The notes: generated from the letters alone by a model not told the origin. Counted from the first letter of the stretch, positions 53,609-63,425 are shown. The stretch is DNA of 64,000 nt from Loktanella sp. (GCA_017390475.1 JAFPBO010000022.1:124001-188000), one strand, 5' to 3'. Numbers and translations: made by a program.

Positions 53609-55339
53609 CTAGATCTGGTCAGCTTCGTCCAGCGGAAAGGCCTGGGCCAGATCACGCACCGCAAGCGGGGTATTCTCTGCCTTGGCCAGCGACCACCTGA
53701 CGCGTGTCGCATAGGCCAAAGCGTTGCCGGATAAAACCACCTGTTGCGTGCTGCGCGGCTTTAATTGGCCTTTCTCAAGATAAACTGATGGGATGACCGA
53801 CAGCTGTGCCGCGCCGTCATGCTGGAAAATCCAGATTTCGCCGGACTTGAGCCAGAGAGTCACTGCCGTATTGTCGCGGGTCGCCGTGCTGGTCACATCA
53901 GGATGCAGATGGAACCGGATCGCAAAGCCAATGCCCACGCCCAGGGTCTGTTTGAAAACACGGTCAAACCGGGCCTCATCCTCGGGGCCAAGCGTGGTCA
54001 GCAGATCCTCGCCGGTCAGGCTGCGCCCGTCACCGGACAGATGCAGCATACGCGCATGGGTCAGACCATGACTGCGCTGATAACCGTTGTGCGATAGTTC
54101 AAGGCCGGGGCCAGCCTGATCTGTCGTGATTTCGGCGCGTACGACGCCGGGCACATCCGACAGCCATTCATCCGCTGATTTAGCCAGATGCGATGATGAC
54201 AGCCCGTCCAGCCCCAATGTGGAATGGCTTGGCGTCGCCCGGCTGGCGCGACGCCAATCATCCCCGAATTGCGCGCCTGATCCACAATTGACGATCAAGG
54301 GGCGGCGACCCGATGTCAGCTCCAGCCCCAGGGTGCTGGCATGGGCATCGCGCGACGCGGGGCCAACAGGCGGCGCCGCTGCATCGACAATCAAGCTGCT
54401 GCGCCCGGCGATGAGGCGGGCATATCCCATCACGGTCGGCTGCGTGGCCGGTGTCCTGACCCCGGACCCGGCCAATGCGGCGTCCACCTGACCTTCCGCG
54501 CCGCGCCCGCCGCCGTGAAACCGCGCCAGCCCGCCATCGGCATGCTGCAATCCGCGCAGCACCGGCACGATCCGGGTGATGATCTGTGACAATTCGGTTG
54601 GCACCGGTCGGTCGGTATCCGTCAGCAATTGCGCGCTGGCCACCAGATGCGTCAGGATCTCCAGCAAAGCGGTGGGGTTACGGCTCGGGATGGTGCCATC
54701 GGCATTCACCTGCTGCTGGCTGGCTGCGGTCAGCGCCTTCACCGCGGCATCCACCGGCGCGGCAATCCCCTGCAACAGCAACCCGGCATGGATCACCCCG
54801 GCCAAAGTCGCGATATCGCTGACATCGCGGTGCCAGCGCCGCGCCAGAAACCGGCCCTGCTGCGCCAGACTTTGCATGAAAACAGCGGTCGCGTCCTTGC
54901 TCTGCCCGCGCAGCAGAAAATCGCTGTGCCCGATCCACAGGCTCAACCGTCTTGCGGTACTGCCCGCCTGCCAGCCGGGGCCGTCGCCGGTGCCATAGCG
55001 GGTGATCCAGTCAAACACCCAGCCTTGCGCACGGGCGCGCGCCGCTTCCGTCCCCAGCGCCGCCAGATCATCCAGCCAACCGCAGCCCTGCAGCTCTGCC
55101 ATCACCGCCGGATCCTGCGGCGCGATATCCCAGATTGACAGGACAGGATCATTGACCCGCTGCCCGGCGATCAGAAACTCACCGGCAAGCAGTTGTTTAC
55201 CCCGCGCGGCCAGACCCACGGCGCGCGGTTCCGGCGGCATGGTGAATGACGTGGTCACCCTGGCCCGCCCGGCGCGGCGCGCATGGAAGCGGTCGAAAAA
55301 AGCGGTCAGACGGTCCCGCCGTGTCATGGAATGTGCCAT
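53609..55339 (-). CDS. Heparinase II/III-family protein
   Basis: A 576-aa protein with an alpha-helical toroid-like N-terminal part and a beta-sandwich. The family block is RDAHASTLGLELTSGRRPLI followed by GSGAQFGDDWRRASRATPSH, equivalent to the region around the catalytic histidine of heparinase II. It lacks an obvious signal peptide, so its place of action is unclear. Many Rhodobacterales have such a gene between rsmB and purH. Polysaccharide lyase activity is inferred only. The start at 55339 is chosen by homology; an ATG at 55327 is also possible. Confidence 0.87.
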   Translation of the reverse strand: MAHSMTRRDRLTAFFDRFHARRAGRARVTTSFTMPPEPRAVGLAARGKQLLAGEFLIAGQRVNDPVLSIWDIAPQDPAVMAELQGCGWLDDLAALGTEAARARAQGWVFDWITRYGTGDGPGWQAGSTARRLSLWIGHSDFLLRGQSKDATAVFMQSLAQQGRFLARRWHRDVSDIATLAGVIHAGLLLQGIAAPVDAAVKALTAASQQQVNADGTIPSRNPTALLEILTHLVASAQLLTDTDRPVPTELSQIITRIVPVLRGLQHADGGLARFHGGGRGAEGQVDAALAGSGVRTPATQPTVMGYARLIAGRSSLIVDAAAPPVGPASRDAHASTLGLELTSGRRPLIVNCGSGAQFGDDWRRASRATPSHSTLGLDGLSSSHLAKSADEWLSDVPGVVRAEITTDQAGPGLELSHNGYQRSHGLTHARMLHLSGDGRSLTGEDLLTTLGPEDEARFDRVFKQTLGVGIGFAIRFHLHPDVTSTATRDNTAVTLWLKSGEIWIFQHDGAAQLSVIPSVYLEKGQLKPRSTQQVVLSGNALAYATRVRWSLAKAENTPLAVRDLAQAFPLDEADQI

Positions 55340-55410
55340 TGGCTTCGGCCTTGGGGTTGGGGCGGCGCTGCCCGGATTCCCGCGGACCATAGAAAAGCCA
55401 GCAGGCGCTG

Positions 55411-56679
55411 TCACGCAGCCTTTGTCAGCACGGCAATATAGAACCCATCCATGCCGCCCAGATCGGGCCAGTAATCGGGGCGCAGGCGCAGCCCGCCTTC
55501 TTCGGTGGTCCACGCCGGATCAAGGCCGGGCAGGGCGGTTGGGGTGACCGTCAGGCCGGTGTGGCGGGCCAGCGCCTCTTCCATCTGTACTTCGCCTTCA
55601 TCGGGCAGCAGCGAACAGGTACAATAGACCAGCCGCCCGCCGGGGCGCAGCAAGGTCAGCGCATGATCAATCAGGGCCTCCTGCTGTTCGATCAGGGCGC
55701 CGAATTCCGACCCGTCCTTGGCATAGGGCAGGTCCGGGTGCCGCCGGATCGTGCCGGTGGCCGAACAGGGCGCATCCAGCAGCACGGCGTCAAAACCGCC
55801 CTCGCTATACGCAAACGCATCGCTGACGATCGTTTTTGCGGTTAGCCCGGTGCGCGCCAGATTCTCGCCCAGCTTGACCATCCGCTTTTCGGACAGATCA
55901 ACCGCAGTGACATCGGCACCGCCAGCGGCCAGTTGCAGGGTCTTTCCGCCCGGTGCCGCGCAAAGGTCCAGCACCCGCAGGCCCGCCACATCGCCCAACA
56001 TCTTCACCGGAATGGCAGCGGCGGCATCCTGCACCCACCAGGCCCCGGCATCATAGCCGGACAGGCCGGACACTTGCCCCGCCTGCGCCAGCCGGATTGA
56101 CCCGGTGGGCAGCACGATACCACCCAAAGCATCGGCCAGCGCCTGCGGATCACCTTTGGCCGTCAGGTCGAGCGGCGCACCGGCGAAATGCGCCGCCTCC
56201 ATCCCGGCCACGGCATCCCGCCCCCAGGCTGCAACCAGCGGCTGACGCAACCATCCGGGCGTCAACGGTACCGCGCGTTTCGTCCAGCCATCCGGCCCTT
56301 CATCGGCAATGCGGCGCAGCACCGCATTGGTCAGACCCTTCATGGTCTGGCTGCGCTTGTGCCGCGCGACAAGTTCGACATAGGCATTCACAACGCCATG
56401 CGCTGCCTCGCCCTGCACCAATTCGATGACACCCAGCCGCAGCGCGTTCATCACATGATCAGTGGGCGGCTTTTTCAGATAGGGTTTCAGCATCCGGTCG
56501 GCGCGGTCCAGCCCGCGCAGCGCATCCGTCGCCAGTCGCTGGGCGCGGGCACGGTCGTCGGGCGCAAGCTGCGCCAACGCACCGCCTGCGATCAATTCGG
56601 GCATCAGGCGGCCCTCGGTCGTGATCTGCATCAGCAGATGATGGGCGCTGCGGCGCGGCAGCAAGCCGGATTGGTCCAT
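55411..56679 (-). CDS. rsmB: RsmB/NOL1-type rRNA (cytosine-5) methyltransferase
   Basis: A 422-aa methyltransferase. The N-terminal NusB-like RNA-binding domain is at about 1-140. The SAM-binding block is VLDLCAAPGGKTLQLAAGG. The catalytic Cys residues lie in LLDAPCSATGTIRRHPDL (Cys 1) and YCTCSLLPDEGEVQ (Cys 2). The target would be 16S rRNA. The start at 56679 removes an unlikely extension that overlaps the divergent gene region. Confidence 0.93.
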   Translation of the reverse strand: MDQSGLLPRRSAHHLLMQITTEGRLMPELIAGGALAQLAPDDRARAQRLATDALRGLDRADRMLKPYLKKPPTDHVMNALRLGVIELVQGEAAHGVVNAYVELVARHKRSQTMKGLTNAVLRRIADEGPDGWTKRAVPLTPGWLRQPLVAAWGRDAVAGMEAAHFAGAPLDLTAKGDPQALADALGGIVLPTGSIRLAQAGQVSGLSGYDAGAWWVQDAAAAIPVKMLGDVAGLRVLDLCAAPGGKTLQLAAGGADVTAVDLSEKRMVKLGENLARTGLTAKTIVSDAFAYSEGGFDAVLLDAPCSATGTIRRHPDLPYAKDGSEFGALIEQQEALIDHALTLLRPGGRLVYCTCSLLPDEGEVQMEEALARHTGLTVTPTALPGLDPAWTTEEGGLRLRPDYWPDLGGMDGFYIAVLTKAA

Positions 56680-56746
56680 GGGGTCACTCTTGAAGCTGGG
56701 TGCCAGCGGCGTATATGAATCCATGACCGCCGACAAGGAGAGCGCC

Positions 56747-56923
56747 ATGTCCGATGATCACAAAGCCGACCTGCCCCCCGCCGCAAAACGCGCCCTGGCC
56801 GAAGCAGAGGCACGGCGCAAAATAGCCAAACCTGATATGCCCCGCGAATTGGGCGGGCGCGATGGCCCAGAACCTGTGCGATTCGGCGATTGGGAGAAGA
56901 AAGGCATCGCCATCGACTTCTGA
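56747..56923 (+). CDS. DUF1674 (SDHAF4-like) protein
   Basis: A 58-aa protein ending in the DUF1674 signature (GGRDGPEPVRFGDWEKKGIA). The family includes SDHAF4, which helps assemble the flavoprotein subunit of succinate dehydrogenase; bacterial members likely do the same. AAGGAGA lies 6 nt upstream of the ATG at 56747. It diverges from rsmB. Confidence 0.88.
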   Translation: MSDDHKADLPPAAKRALAEAEARRKIAKPDMPRELGGRDGPEPVRFGDWEKKGIAIDF

Positions 56924-57054
56924 TGGCCGCAGCCACCGGCCTGCGAAACTTTATGTTGCGCCGATATCACGTTGCTTATCTTATGTTTTCGCCGCTGTTG
57001 CTGTGACCCGAATCTTCGGCTCTAGTCCAAGAAAAGTAGTTGTCAGGTAGTTAA

Positions 57055-58164
57055 ATGTTACAACGTGTGTTGGCCCTAGTGGCTTGCATCTCTCTTATGG
57101 GATGTGGCTTGCCGCGCGGCGCGGGTTTCCAGTCAGAGGTATTGGCAGCGGCCAATACCAATATCGCCGCCAGAGGTGAAACGCCCGCCTTTGATTTCGC
57201 CGTCTATCCCGTCAACAGTGGCAGCCTGCCGATGCTGCGCAGCTGGCCCAGCCGCAACCTTCCCGTCCAACGCTGGCTGAATGCGGCGGAACAGCCCGCC
57301 TCTTTGCTGATCGCGCCCGGCGATGTGGTGCAACTGACGATCTGGGATGCCGAGGAAAACTCTCTGCTGGCACCTCCCGGGCAACGGTCCACACCGTTGC
57401 AACAGGTGCAGGTCAGCGCCGATGGGCGCATCTTTGTGCCCTATATCGGCGAATTGCAGGTTGCCGGGATGTCACCTGATGCCGCCCGCGCCCGGATCGA
57501 AGAAGAATTGTTGCCCACCATTCCCTCTGCCCAGGTGCAGTTGGTGGTCGAGGCCGGGCGCAGCAATTCTGCAAATCTGACCGGCGGCGTGGGTGCTGTC
57601 GGGATCTATGCGATCCCGGACCGGAACTTCCGCATTCTGGACCTGTTGTCGCTGGCGGGTGGTGCCAACCCGAGCTTTGTCAATCCACAGGTCCGGCTGA
57701 CAAGGGGCGGGCAGGTCTATGGCGTGCCGCTGCGGCGCCTGCTGGATGAACCGCAACTGGATATCCCGGTGCGCGGCGGCGACCGGCTGCAGGTTGTCGC
57801 CGATGACCGCAGCTTTCTGGCGCTGGGCGCGACCGGGTCGCAATCGGTGATCGATTTTTCGGCGGACGAAGTTTCCGCATTGCAGGCGATGGCCCTGATC
57901 GGTGGCGTCTCTGCCGCCTCGGCCAATCCCAAAGGTGTGCTGATTCTGCGTGAATATGAATGGGCCGAGGTGCGCGATGGAATTTCCGGTCCGCCGCAGC
58001 AACGAATCGTGTTCACGATGGATCTGACCACGGCGGACGGGTTGTTTTCAGCAGGCAAGTTCCTCGTCCAGGATGGCGATCTGGTCTATGGTACCGAAAG
58101 CCCGCTGGGCGTTGCGCTGACAGCTTTCCGGGTGGCGACAACGGTGCAATCAATCGCGAACTAA
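57055..58164 (+). CDS. Wza-type polysaccharide export lipoprotein
   Basis: A 369-aa outer-membrane polysaccharide export protein. The lipobox is SLMGC. The polysaccharide-export domain (PES) begins LLIAPGDVVQLTIWDAEENS and continues VQVSADGRIFVPYIGELQVA. Two SLBB-like repeats follow (IYAIPDRNFRILDLLSLAGG and SALQAMALIGGVSAAS). Wza forms the channel for capsule or exopolysaccharide. No wzc-like kinase or glycosyltransferases are next to it, so its polysaccharide is unknown. It converges on the RTX-protein gene with 2 nt between stops. Confidence 0.92.
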   Translation: MLQRVLALVACISLMGCGLPRGAGFQSEVLAAANTNIAARGETPAFDFAVYPVNSGSLPMLRSWPSRNLPVQRWLNAAEQPASLLIAPGDVVQLTIWDAEENSLLAPPGQRSTPLQQVQVSADGRIFVPYIGELQVAGMSPDAARARIEEELLPTIPSAQVQLVVEAGRSNSANLTGGVGAVGIYAIPDRNFRILDLLSLAGGANPSFVNPQVRLTRGGQVYGVPLRRLLDEPQLDIPVRGGDRLQVVADDRSFLALGATGSQSVIDFSADEVSALQAMALIGGVSAASANPKGVLILREYEWAEVRDGISGPPQQRIVFTMDLTTADGLFSAGKFLVQDGDLVYGTESPLGVALTAFRVATTVQSIAN

Positions 58165-58166
58165 GG

Positions 58167-60416
58167 TCAGAACAGCGATATCTCATCGGCGAAACTGGCA
58201 TAATCGGTAACGCCATCGACCCACAGGACATTGCCATCACCAAAATCAAAGGTCGCGCGGAACCCGTCCCAACTGCCGTAGACGAATAACAGATCAGCGA
58301 CAGAGGTCAGACCGGTCCAGGCTTCGGGTCCCATGACCAGCCGGTCAATGCCCTGTTCATAGTCGATGATCCAGTCATGCCCTTTGCTATAGACAAAGGT
58401 ATCCGCCCCTGCCCCGCCGAACAGCATATCATCGCCGCGACCGCCATGCAGCCAGTCATCGCCATCGCTGCCGATCAGCATATCATCACCGCTGCCCCCG
58501 TCCAACCGGTTATTGCCACCGCCTGCGATCAGCAGATCGTCACCATGGCCGCCGTCCAGCCGGTCATCGCCGGGGCCGCCGATCAGCAGATCATGTCCAT
58601 CACCGCCGCGCAGGTCATTGTTGCCGCTGCCTGCGATCAGGATATCAGCACCTGCGCCGCCGATCAGCGTGTCATCGCCCGCCCGCCCCAAAAGCAGGTC
58701 ATTGCCGCCATAGCTGATCAGCACGTCATTACCGCCGGTGCCGATCAGCGCGCGGTCGTCGCCCATGACCGGGACCGGTCTGCCGTGGAACAGACTGCGC
58801 AGATCGGCGATATTTTCAGCAGCCAGCGCCCGTGTCGCGTTCTGCATCGACACTAGACCGCCCTGATCCGCCGCAGGCTCTGGCTCCGGCGGCAGCAGCG
58901 ATGGCGGCGGCACAGCCGGGCCGGGAAAACCCGGTGCCAGAATGCCGGGCAGGCGCATGCCGCCCAGCACATCGGCATTGGTCAGCTGCCGGTAATCAAC
59001 CGGTTCGCCAGAGGCGCTGTGGATGATCAGTTCTTCATCGCCATAGACAATCCGGAACCCGGTTGGCGTGATATTCATCGTCAGCTGGCTGATATCGCGC
59101 AGCATCGGCCAGAGCGACAGATCCAGCCGGTCCTCGCCAAGGGTGAAATCGGTGATGACGTCGGGCACGCCGTCATGCGTCATGATAAAGATATCAGCAC
59201 CCGGTCCGCCCGTCAGCACATCTGATCCGGTACCGTCGCGCAGGATATCGTCGCCGGGCCCGCCGTTGATCCAGTCATTGCCGCTGCCGCCCTGCAGAAT
59301 GTCATTGCCGTCGGTCCCTGTCAGCACACCCCCGGACGGTGATGCTGAAAGGATGCGGCCGCCCGGCCCGGGATCAAAACGCAATTGTGTCACCCCTGGC
59401 TCGCTGCTGCTGGCGACAAAGATATCCAGCCCGCCGTCGCGCCCGCGCGCGGCAATGGCGCTGATATTGTCCAGCCCGATATCTGTGGTATCCGCAAGAT
59501 GCGCCAGGGCCAGCAATTGCCCGCCCGGCAGCAGAATAAACACCGATATCCCATCATCCGCGCCGCCCGCGATCACATAGCTGCGCCCGTCCAGCGTCAC
59601 GATATCCAGCGCGGTGACGCCTTGAAACCGGGTCTCGCGGGTGTCGAGCAGGTGATCGCGGATCATCATCTCGCCCGGCGGGCCAAGCGCGATCACGCTC
59701 AGGCTGCTGCTGCCCGCAGCGGCGAGCACCAGATAGGTGACGCCGTCCACGCTGGCGCTGCGCAATGCGCTGGGCGCTGCGATCCATAACCCGTCATCGG
59801 CGCTTATCTGCGCCACTGGCTTCAGTGCGCCAGCGGGGTCAAGCTGCCAGCTGGTCAGGCTGTTGCTGCCTTCATCAGCCGCAAAGACAAAGCCATCGGC
59901 GGCGATCAGTGCGGTGACCGGCCCATCGGTGGCGGTGGACGGACCTTGCCGGACGAATTGCCCGCCACTGTCAAAATGCAGCGCGGCAATCCCGCCCGCC
60001 GCCGCCATGCCGCCCAGCACGATCTGGGTGCCTGCCACGTGATCGAGGGTGATGCCATGCTGGAACCCGGCCAGCGCCGGGATATCGGCGATTACCTGTG
60101 CCTGTCCGTTGATCAGGCCGACCTGCTGAAACCCGCCATCGGCCCCGCCGCCGATCAGCAGCAGCGGATCACCCGCTGTGCCAAGAGTGGTAATGGAACC
60201 GGTGCCGCCCGGCAGATCACCGCCCGCAAGTGCCAGCATGGCACCGCTGCGGATCACCGGCCCGTCGATTGCCCAGCTTTGCAGCGCCCCGTCGAAACGG
60301 GTGATGCTGACCAGTGTTTCCACCCCGGCGATGCGGATCACCTCCAGATCGGTGATCCGTGACCGGCCGGAATCGGATGTTGTGGTCAGATATCTGACCG
60401 GAAAAAGTGCTGTCAT
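58167..60416 (-). CDS. Large protein with beta-propeller-like part and RTX calcium-binding repeats
   Basis: A 749-aa acidic protein without a clear signal peptide, as expected for type I-secreted RTX proteins. Residues about 1-330 show repeats with SITTLGTAGDPLLLIGGGAD, VTALIAADGFVFAADEGSNS and VTYLVLAAAGSSSLSVIAL, typical of beta-propeller blades. RTX nonapeptides follow in two blocks, near 360-410 (GGSGNDWINGGPGDDILRD) and near 580-690 (LIGGAGADILIAGSGNNDL). A proline-rich linker (PAVPPPSLLPPEPEPA) separates them. Probably a secreted or surface adhesin or matrix protein. Its ATG has GGGGGGA upstream. Confidence 0.85.
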   Translation of the reverse strand: MTALFPVRYLTTTSDSGRSRITDLEVIRIAGVETLVSITRFDGALQSWAIDGPVIRSGAMLALAGGDLPGGTGSITTLGTAGDPLLLIGGGADGGFQQVGLINGQAQVIADIPALAGFQHGITLDHVAGTQIVLGGMAAAGGIAALHFDSGGQFVRQGPSTATDGPVTALIAADGFVFAADEGSNSLTSWQLDPAGALKPVAQISADDGLWIAAPSALRSASVDGVTYLVLAAAGSSSLSVIALGPPGEMMIRDHLLDTRETRFQGVTALDIVTLDGRSYVIAGGADDGISVFILLPGGQLLALAHLADTTDIGLDNISAIAARGRDGGLDIFVASSSEPGVTQLRFDPGPGGRILSASPSGGVLTGTDGNDILQGGSGNDWINGGPGDDILRDGTGSDVLTGGPGADIFIMTHDGVPDVITDFTLGEDRLDLSLWPMLRDISQLTMNITPTGFRIVYGDEELIIHSASGEPVDYRQLTNADVLGGMRLPGILAPGFPGPAVPPPSLLPPEPEPAADQGGLVSMQNATRALAAENIADLRSLFHGRPVPVMGDDRALIGTGGNDVLISYGGNDLLLGRAGDDTLIGGAGADILIAGSGNNDLRGGDGHDLLIGGPGDDRLDGGHGDDLLIAGGGNNRLDGGSGDDMLIGSDGDDWLHGGRGDDMLFGGAGADTFVYSKGHDWIIDYEQGIDRLVMGPEAWTGLTSVADLLFVYGSWDGFRATFDFGDGNVLWVDGVTDYASFADEISLF

Positions 60417-60533
60417 CGTCAATCCCCCCCAGGACCGATGATGCCAGGGTTAGGGGCGGCCGTGCCGGTCAGACGGCGAAATTGCGGCAATCCCGTGGCT
60501 CTTGCTGACAAATTGGGTCAAATGCACCGTATC

Positions 60534-60604
60534 AGGGGCGCTGCCCCTCCCCCGGATTTCATCCGGGGTTCACCCCGGAGTATTGCTGGAAATAAGAAAA
60601 CCGG
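60534..60604. repeat. Composite palindromic repeat after galE
   Basis: Three nested palindromes: AGGGGC-GCT-GCCCCT (60534-60548), CCCCGGAT-TTC-ATCCGGGG (60550-60568) and CCGGGGT-TC-ACCCCGG (60563-60578), then a tail GAGTATTGCTGGAAATAAG. I recall this structure as a frequent dispersed element downstream of genes in roseobacters. Here it probably ends galE transcripts. Confidence 0.75.
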
Positions 60605-60609
60605 GCGCG

Positions 60610-61626
60610 TTAACCCGCGTCATAGCCGTGTGGATTGGCCGATTGCCAGGCCCAGGTGCTGGCTGTCATCGCATCCAGATCATGCTGCGCCCGCCAGCCT
60701 AGTTCAGCCTGCGCGCGGGCCGGATCGGCCTGCATCGCGGCGATGTCACCGGCGCGGCGCGGTGCCTGTCTGGTCGGGATCGTCTGACCACAGGCGCGTT
60801 CAAAGGCGCGGACCATGTCGATCACGCTATAGCTTTGTCCGGTGCCGATGTTGAAAGGCCGCACGCCGGGGGTTCTGCCGGCATAATCCAGCGCCGCGAC
60901 ATGCGCGCGCGCCAGATCGACGACATGGATATAGTCGCGCTGCCCGGTGCCGTCGGGCGTGTCGTAATCATCGCCAAAGATCGTCAGCGCCGGGCGCCGA
61001 CCCACCGCGACCTGCGCGATATAGGGCATCAGATTGTTGGGGATGTCCTGCGGGTCTTCGCCGATCCGGGCCGATCCATGCGCGCCGACCGGGTTGAAAT
61101 AGCGCAGGATCACCGCGCTGCGGCCGGGATCGGCACCGGCCCAATCGGTCAGTACCTGTTCGGCCATCAACTTGGTCCGGCCATAAACCGATGCAGGGCG
61201 GGTTGGATGCGCCTCGTCATAGGGCAGGTAATCGGGTTCGCCGTAAACCGTGGCCGACGAGGAAAAGATGATCCTGCCGCATCCCGCCCGGTCCATCGCA
61301 TGCAACAGCGCGAGCGTGCCGCCGACATTCACATCGTAATAGGTCAGCGGTTTTTGCTGGCTTTCACTCACGGCTTTCAGCCCAGCGAAATGCACCACCG
61401 CATCGGGGGCGAAATCCTGCATGATCTGGTCCAGTATCGCCGCGTCGCGTACATCGCCGCGGTAATCGGCGATCTGGCCATTCGACAGGGTCCGCACTCG
61501 GGTCAGCACCTCTGGCGTGGCATTGGCGTAATTGTCCAGCACGCAGACATCATGTCCCTCGGCCATCAGTTCGATCAGGGTATGGCTGCCGATATAGCCA
61601 GCCCCGCCAGTGACAAGCACATGCAT
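60610..61626 (-). CDS. galE: UDP-glucose 4-epimerase
   Basis: A 338-aa extended SDR that interconverts UDP-glucose and UDP-galactose. NAD motif VTGGAGYIGSHTLIEL, LKAVSESQQKPLTYYDVNVG, catalytic Ser in IFSSSATVYGEPD and Tyr/Lys in YGRTK. The family GYDAG C-terminus is present. Its product feeds lipopolysaccharide and exopolysaccharide synthesis, consistent with the export gene nearby. Confidence 0.95.
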   Translation of the reverse strand: MHVLVTGGAGYIGSHTLIELMAEGHDVCVLDNYANATPEVLTRVRTLSNGQIADYRGDVRDAAILDQIMQDFAPDAVVHFAGLKAVSESQQKPLTYYDVNVGGTLALLHAMDRAGCGRIIFSSSATVYGEPDYLPYDEAHPTRPASVYGRTKLMAEQVLTDWAGADPGRSAVILRYFNPVGAHGSARIGEDPQDIPNNLMPYIAQVAVGRRPALTIFGDDYDTPDGTGQRDYIHVVDLARAHVAALDYAGRTPGVRPFNIGTGQSYSVIDMVRAFERACGQTIPTRQAPRRAGDIAAMQADPARAQAELGWRAQHDLDAMTASTWAWQSANPHGYDAG

Positions 61627-61816
61627 TGATCAATCACCTTCACGTCGCGCCGATTGCGGTCGGTCAGCACCATCGGCGATTTGTCGGGATGGTCAAGCCA
61701 CAGCGGCGATGTCGCGGCAAGATTAGCATTTCATTTACCGTCGTACGGTCGCGCAAGCATATTTTAACCGCGCAAAGGTAGATTGTGCCATTCCCGACCA
61801 AAAAAGGATCTTTCCC

Positions 61817-62581
61817 ATGTCAGACCAATCCCCCAACCTGTCCTTGCCGTTCATCATGCCGGCGCAGGCGCAAAAACATGTCACCCATAACGAAGCGATC
61901 GAATTGCTCGACCTGATCGTGCAATTGACGCTGGTTTCCATTTCAGAGGCTGCACCGCCACCGGCCCCTGCCGAAGGCGAGGCCTGGGCGGTGCCCGCGA
62001 CGGCGGGCGGTGCCTGGGCCGGGCAGGCAGGTCAGATTGCGACATGGCGCGGCGGTGGGTGGCTTTTTGTCGCACCTGTTCCGGGCTGGCGGGCCTGGGT
62101 GGTGGATGTGGCGGCATTGCATGTCTGGGCCGCAGATGGCTGGGTGCCGCAAGCCCGGCTGCCCGATCTGCAGCACCTGCCCGGACTGGGCATCAACGCC
62201 CGCGCCGATACCGTGAACCGGCTGACCCTGCGGGCCGTGGCGACGCTGCTGGATCATGACGGTGGCGGGCATCAGGTCAAGATCAACAAGGCTGCGCCAC
62301 ATCACACCGGATCGCTGCTGTTCCAGACCGATTATGGGGGCCGGGCCGAAATGGGGCTGGCGGGGGATGATGATTTCAGCGTCAAAACCTCTGCAGATGG
62401 GGCCGATTGGGTGCCTGCGATCAAGATCTCTGCCAGCTCTGGGCGGGTGCAACTGATGCAGGCGCTGCAGCTGGCTCCCGGTCCGGAACCGGCGGCGGCG
62501 CAGGCGGGTGAACTGTACTTTGATTCTGCAACTGCAAAGCTGCGTTGTTTCGATGGCGCCGACTGGCGCGACCTGTTCTGA
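61817..62581 (+). CDS. DUF2793 protein
   Basis: A 254-aa DUF2793 protein. The N-terminal block LPFIMPAQAQKHVTHNEAIE is the family hallmark. The body has small beta-rich repeats (WRGGGWLFVAPVPGWRAWVV) and a tail-fibre-like C-terminus (AQAGELYFDSATAKLRCFDG). DUF2793 members occur in phage tail and gene-transfer-agent regions of Alphaproteobacteria, so it may be a tail or surface protein; no other phage gene is in the window. Confidence 0.88.
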   Translation: MSDQSPNLSLPFIMPAQAQKHVTHNEAIELLDLIVQLTLVSISEAAPPPAPAEGEAWAVPATAGGAWAGQAGQIATWRGGGWLFVAPVPGWRAWVVDVAALHVWAADGWVPQARLPDLQHLPGLGINARADTVNRLTLRAVATLLDHDGGGHQVKINKAAPHHTGSLLFQTDYGGRAEMGLAGDDDFSVKTSADGADWVPAIKISASSGRVQLMQALQLAPGPEPAAAQAGELYFDSATAKLRCFDGADWRDLF

Positions 62582-62727
62582 CCCGGCGGCCGCCAGGGCA
62601 GGGGCAGCATGGCCCCGGGCATCCGCGTATTTAACAGATAAATGACAGTTTTTTCTGCAAACCGCGGCGCGGATGCGTCAGGCTGGCCATATCGACGCAG
62701 GATGCGTGGATTCTTGTTGCATGGTGC

Positions 62728-62756
62728 TTGCGACACCATAGCACCTCTGCTATCTC
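62728..62756 (+). promoter_or_regulatory. Candidate promoter of the ATP synthase operon
   Basis: TTGCGA, 17 nt, TATCTC, 109 nt upstream of atpH in the 283-nt gap after DUF2793. It is the only well-spaced sigma-70-like pair I see there. The long leader could hold regulation. Confidence 0.4.
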
Positions 62757-62864
62757 GCGCAGGATTTTGTCGCTTTCGTGTAAACGAAGGCCTAATGAGC
62801 TGCCCCTTTGCTGCCCTGTCTTTGGGCGTCGTAAAGCCGGGCCCAAGACATCGGAAGGGTGGAC

Positions 62865-63425
62865 GTGTCCGAAACTGCTGGTATCTCCACAGGCATTGCT
62901 GCGCGCTATGCGACAGCCGTGTTTGACCTTGCCAAAGAAGGCAAGGCCATCGACGCATTGCAAGACGACGTCGCGGCACTGCAAGCCGCGATTGAAACAA
63001 GCGCTGATCTGCGCACTTTGCTGACATCGCCGCTGTATAACCGCGACGAACAAGGCACGGCGATCACTGCCATTGCGAAACAGATGAACCTGTCAGCGAC
63101 AACCAGCAATGTGCTGGCGCTGCTGGCCGCCAAACGTCGCCTGTTCGTGCTGCCGCAGATGCTGGCCGTGCTGCAGGACCGTCTGGCCGCTGAACGCGGT
63201 GAAATCACCGCCGAAGTCACGACCGCAAAGTCGCTGACCAAGACCCAGACCGACAAACTGGCCGCGACGCTGAAAGCGCAGGCCGGCAAGACCGTAATTA
63301 TCAAGCAAACCGTCGATGGAAGCATCATCGGCGGTCTTATCGTAAAAATGGGCTCCCGGATGATCGACACCTCGATCGCTTCCAAGCTCAATGCACTCCA
63401 GAACACTATGAAAGAGGTCGGATAA
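62865..63425 (+). CDS. atpH: ATP synthase F1 subunit delta
   Basis: A 186-aa delta subunit that links F1 to the peripheral stalk. N-terminal [20 protein letters not shown] and C-terminal [20 protein letters not shown] are typical. Two GTGs (62859 and 62865) are possible; I chose 62865, which has GAAGGG at better spacing and gives the usual MSET-type start. Its stop overlaps the atpA start (TAATG). Confidence 0.95.
   Translation: MSETAGISTGIAARYATAVFDLAKEGKAIDALQDDVAALQAAIETSADLRTLLTSPLYNRDEQGTAITAIAKQMNLSATTSNVLALLAAKRRLFVLPQMLAVLQDRLAAERGEITAEVTTAKSLTKTQTDKLAATLKAQAGKTVIIKQTVDGSIIGGLIVKMGSRMIDTSIASKLNALQNTMKEVG

Noticed and set aside
58377-58856. Plus-strand open frame across the second RTX array
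   Set aside because: Same cause: antisense of calcium-binding nonapeptide repeats.
61627-61816. Gap between galE and DUF2793 checked for a tRNA or small RNA
   Set aside because: No cloverleaf, no strong hairpin with T-tract and no T-loop sequence.
61817-62581. DUF2793 as evidence for a prophage or gene transfer agent cluster
   Set aside because: No capsid, portal, terminase or other tail gene is in the window; neighbours are galE and ATP synthase.
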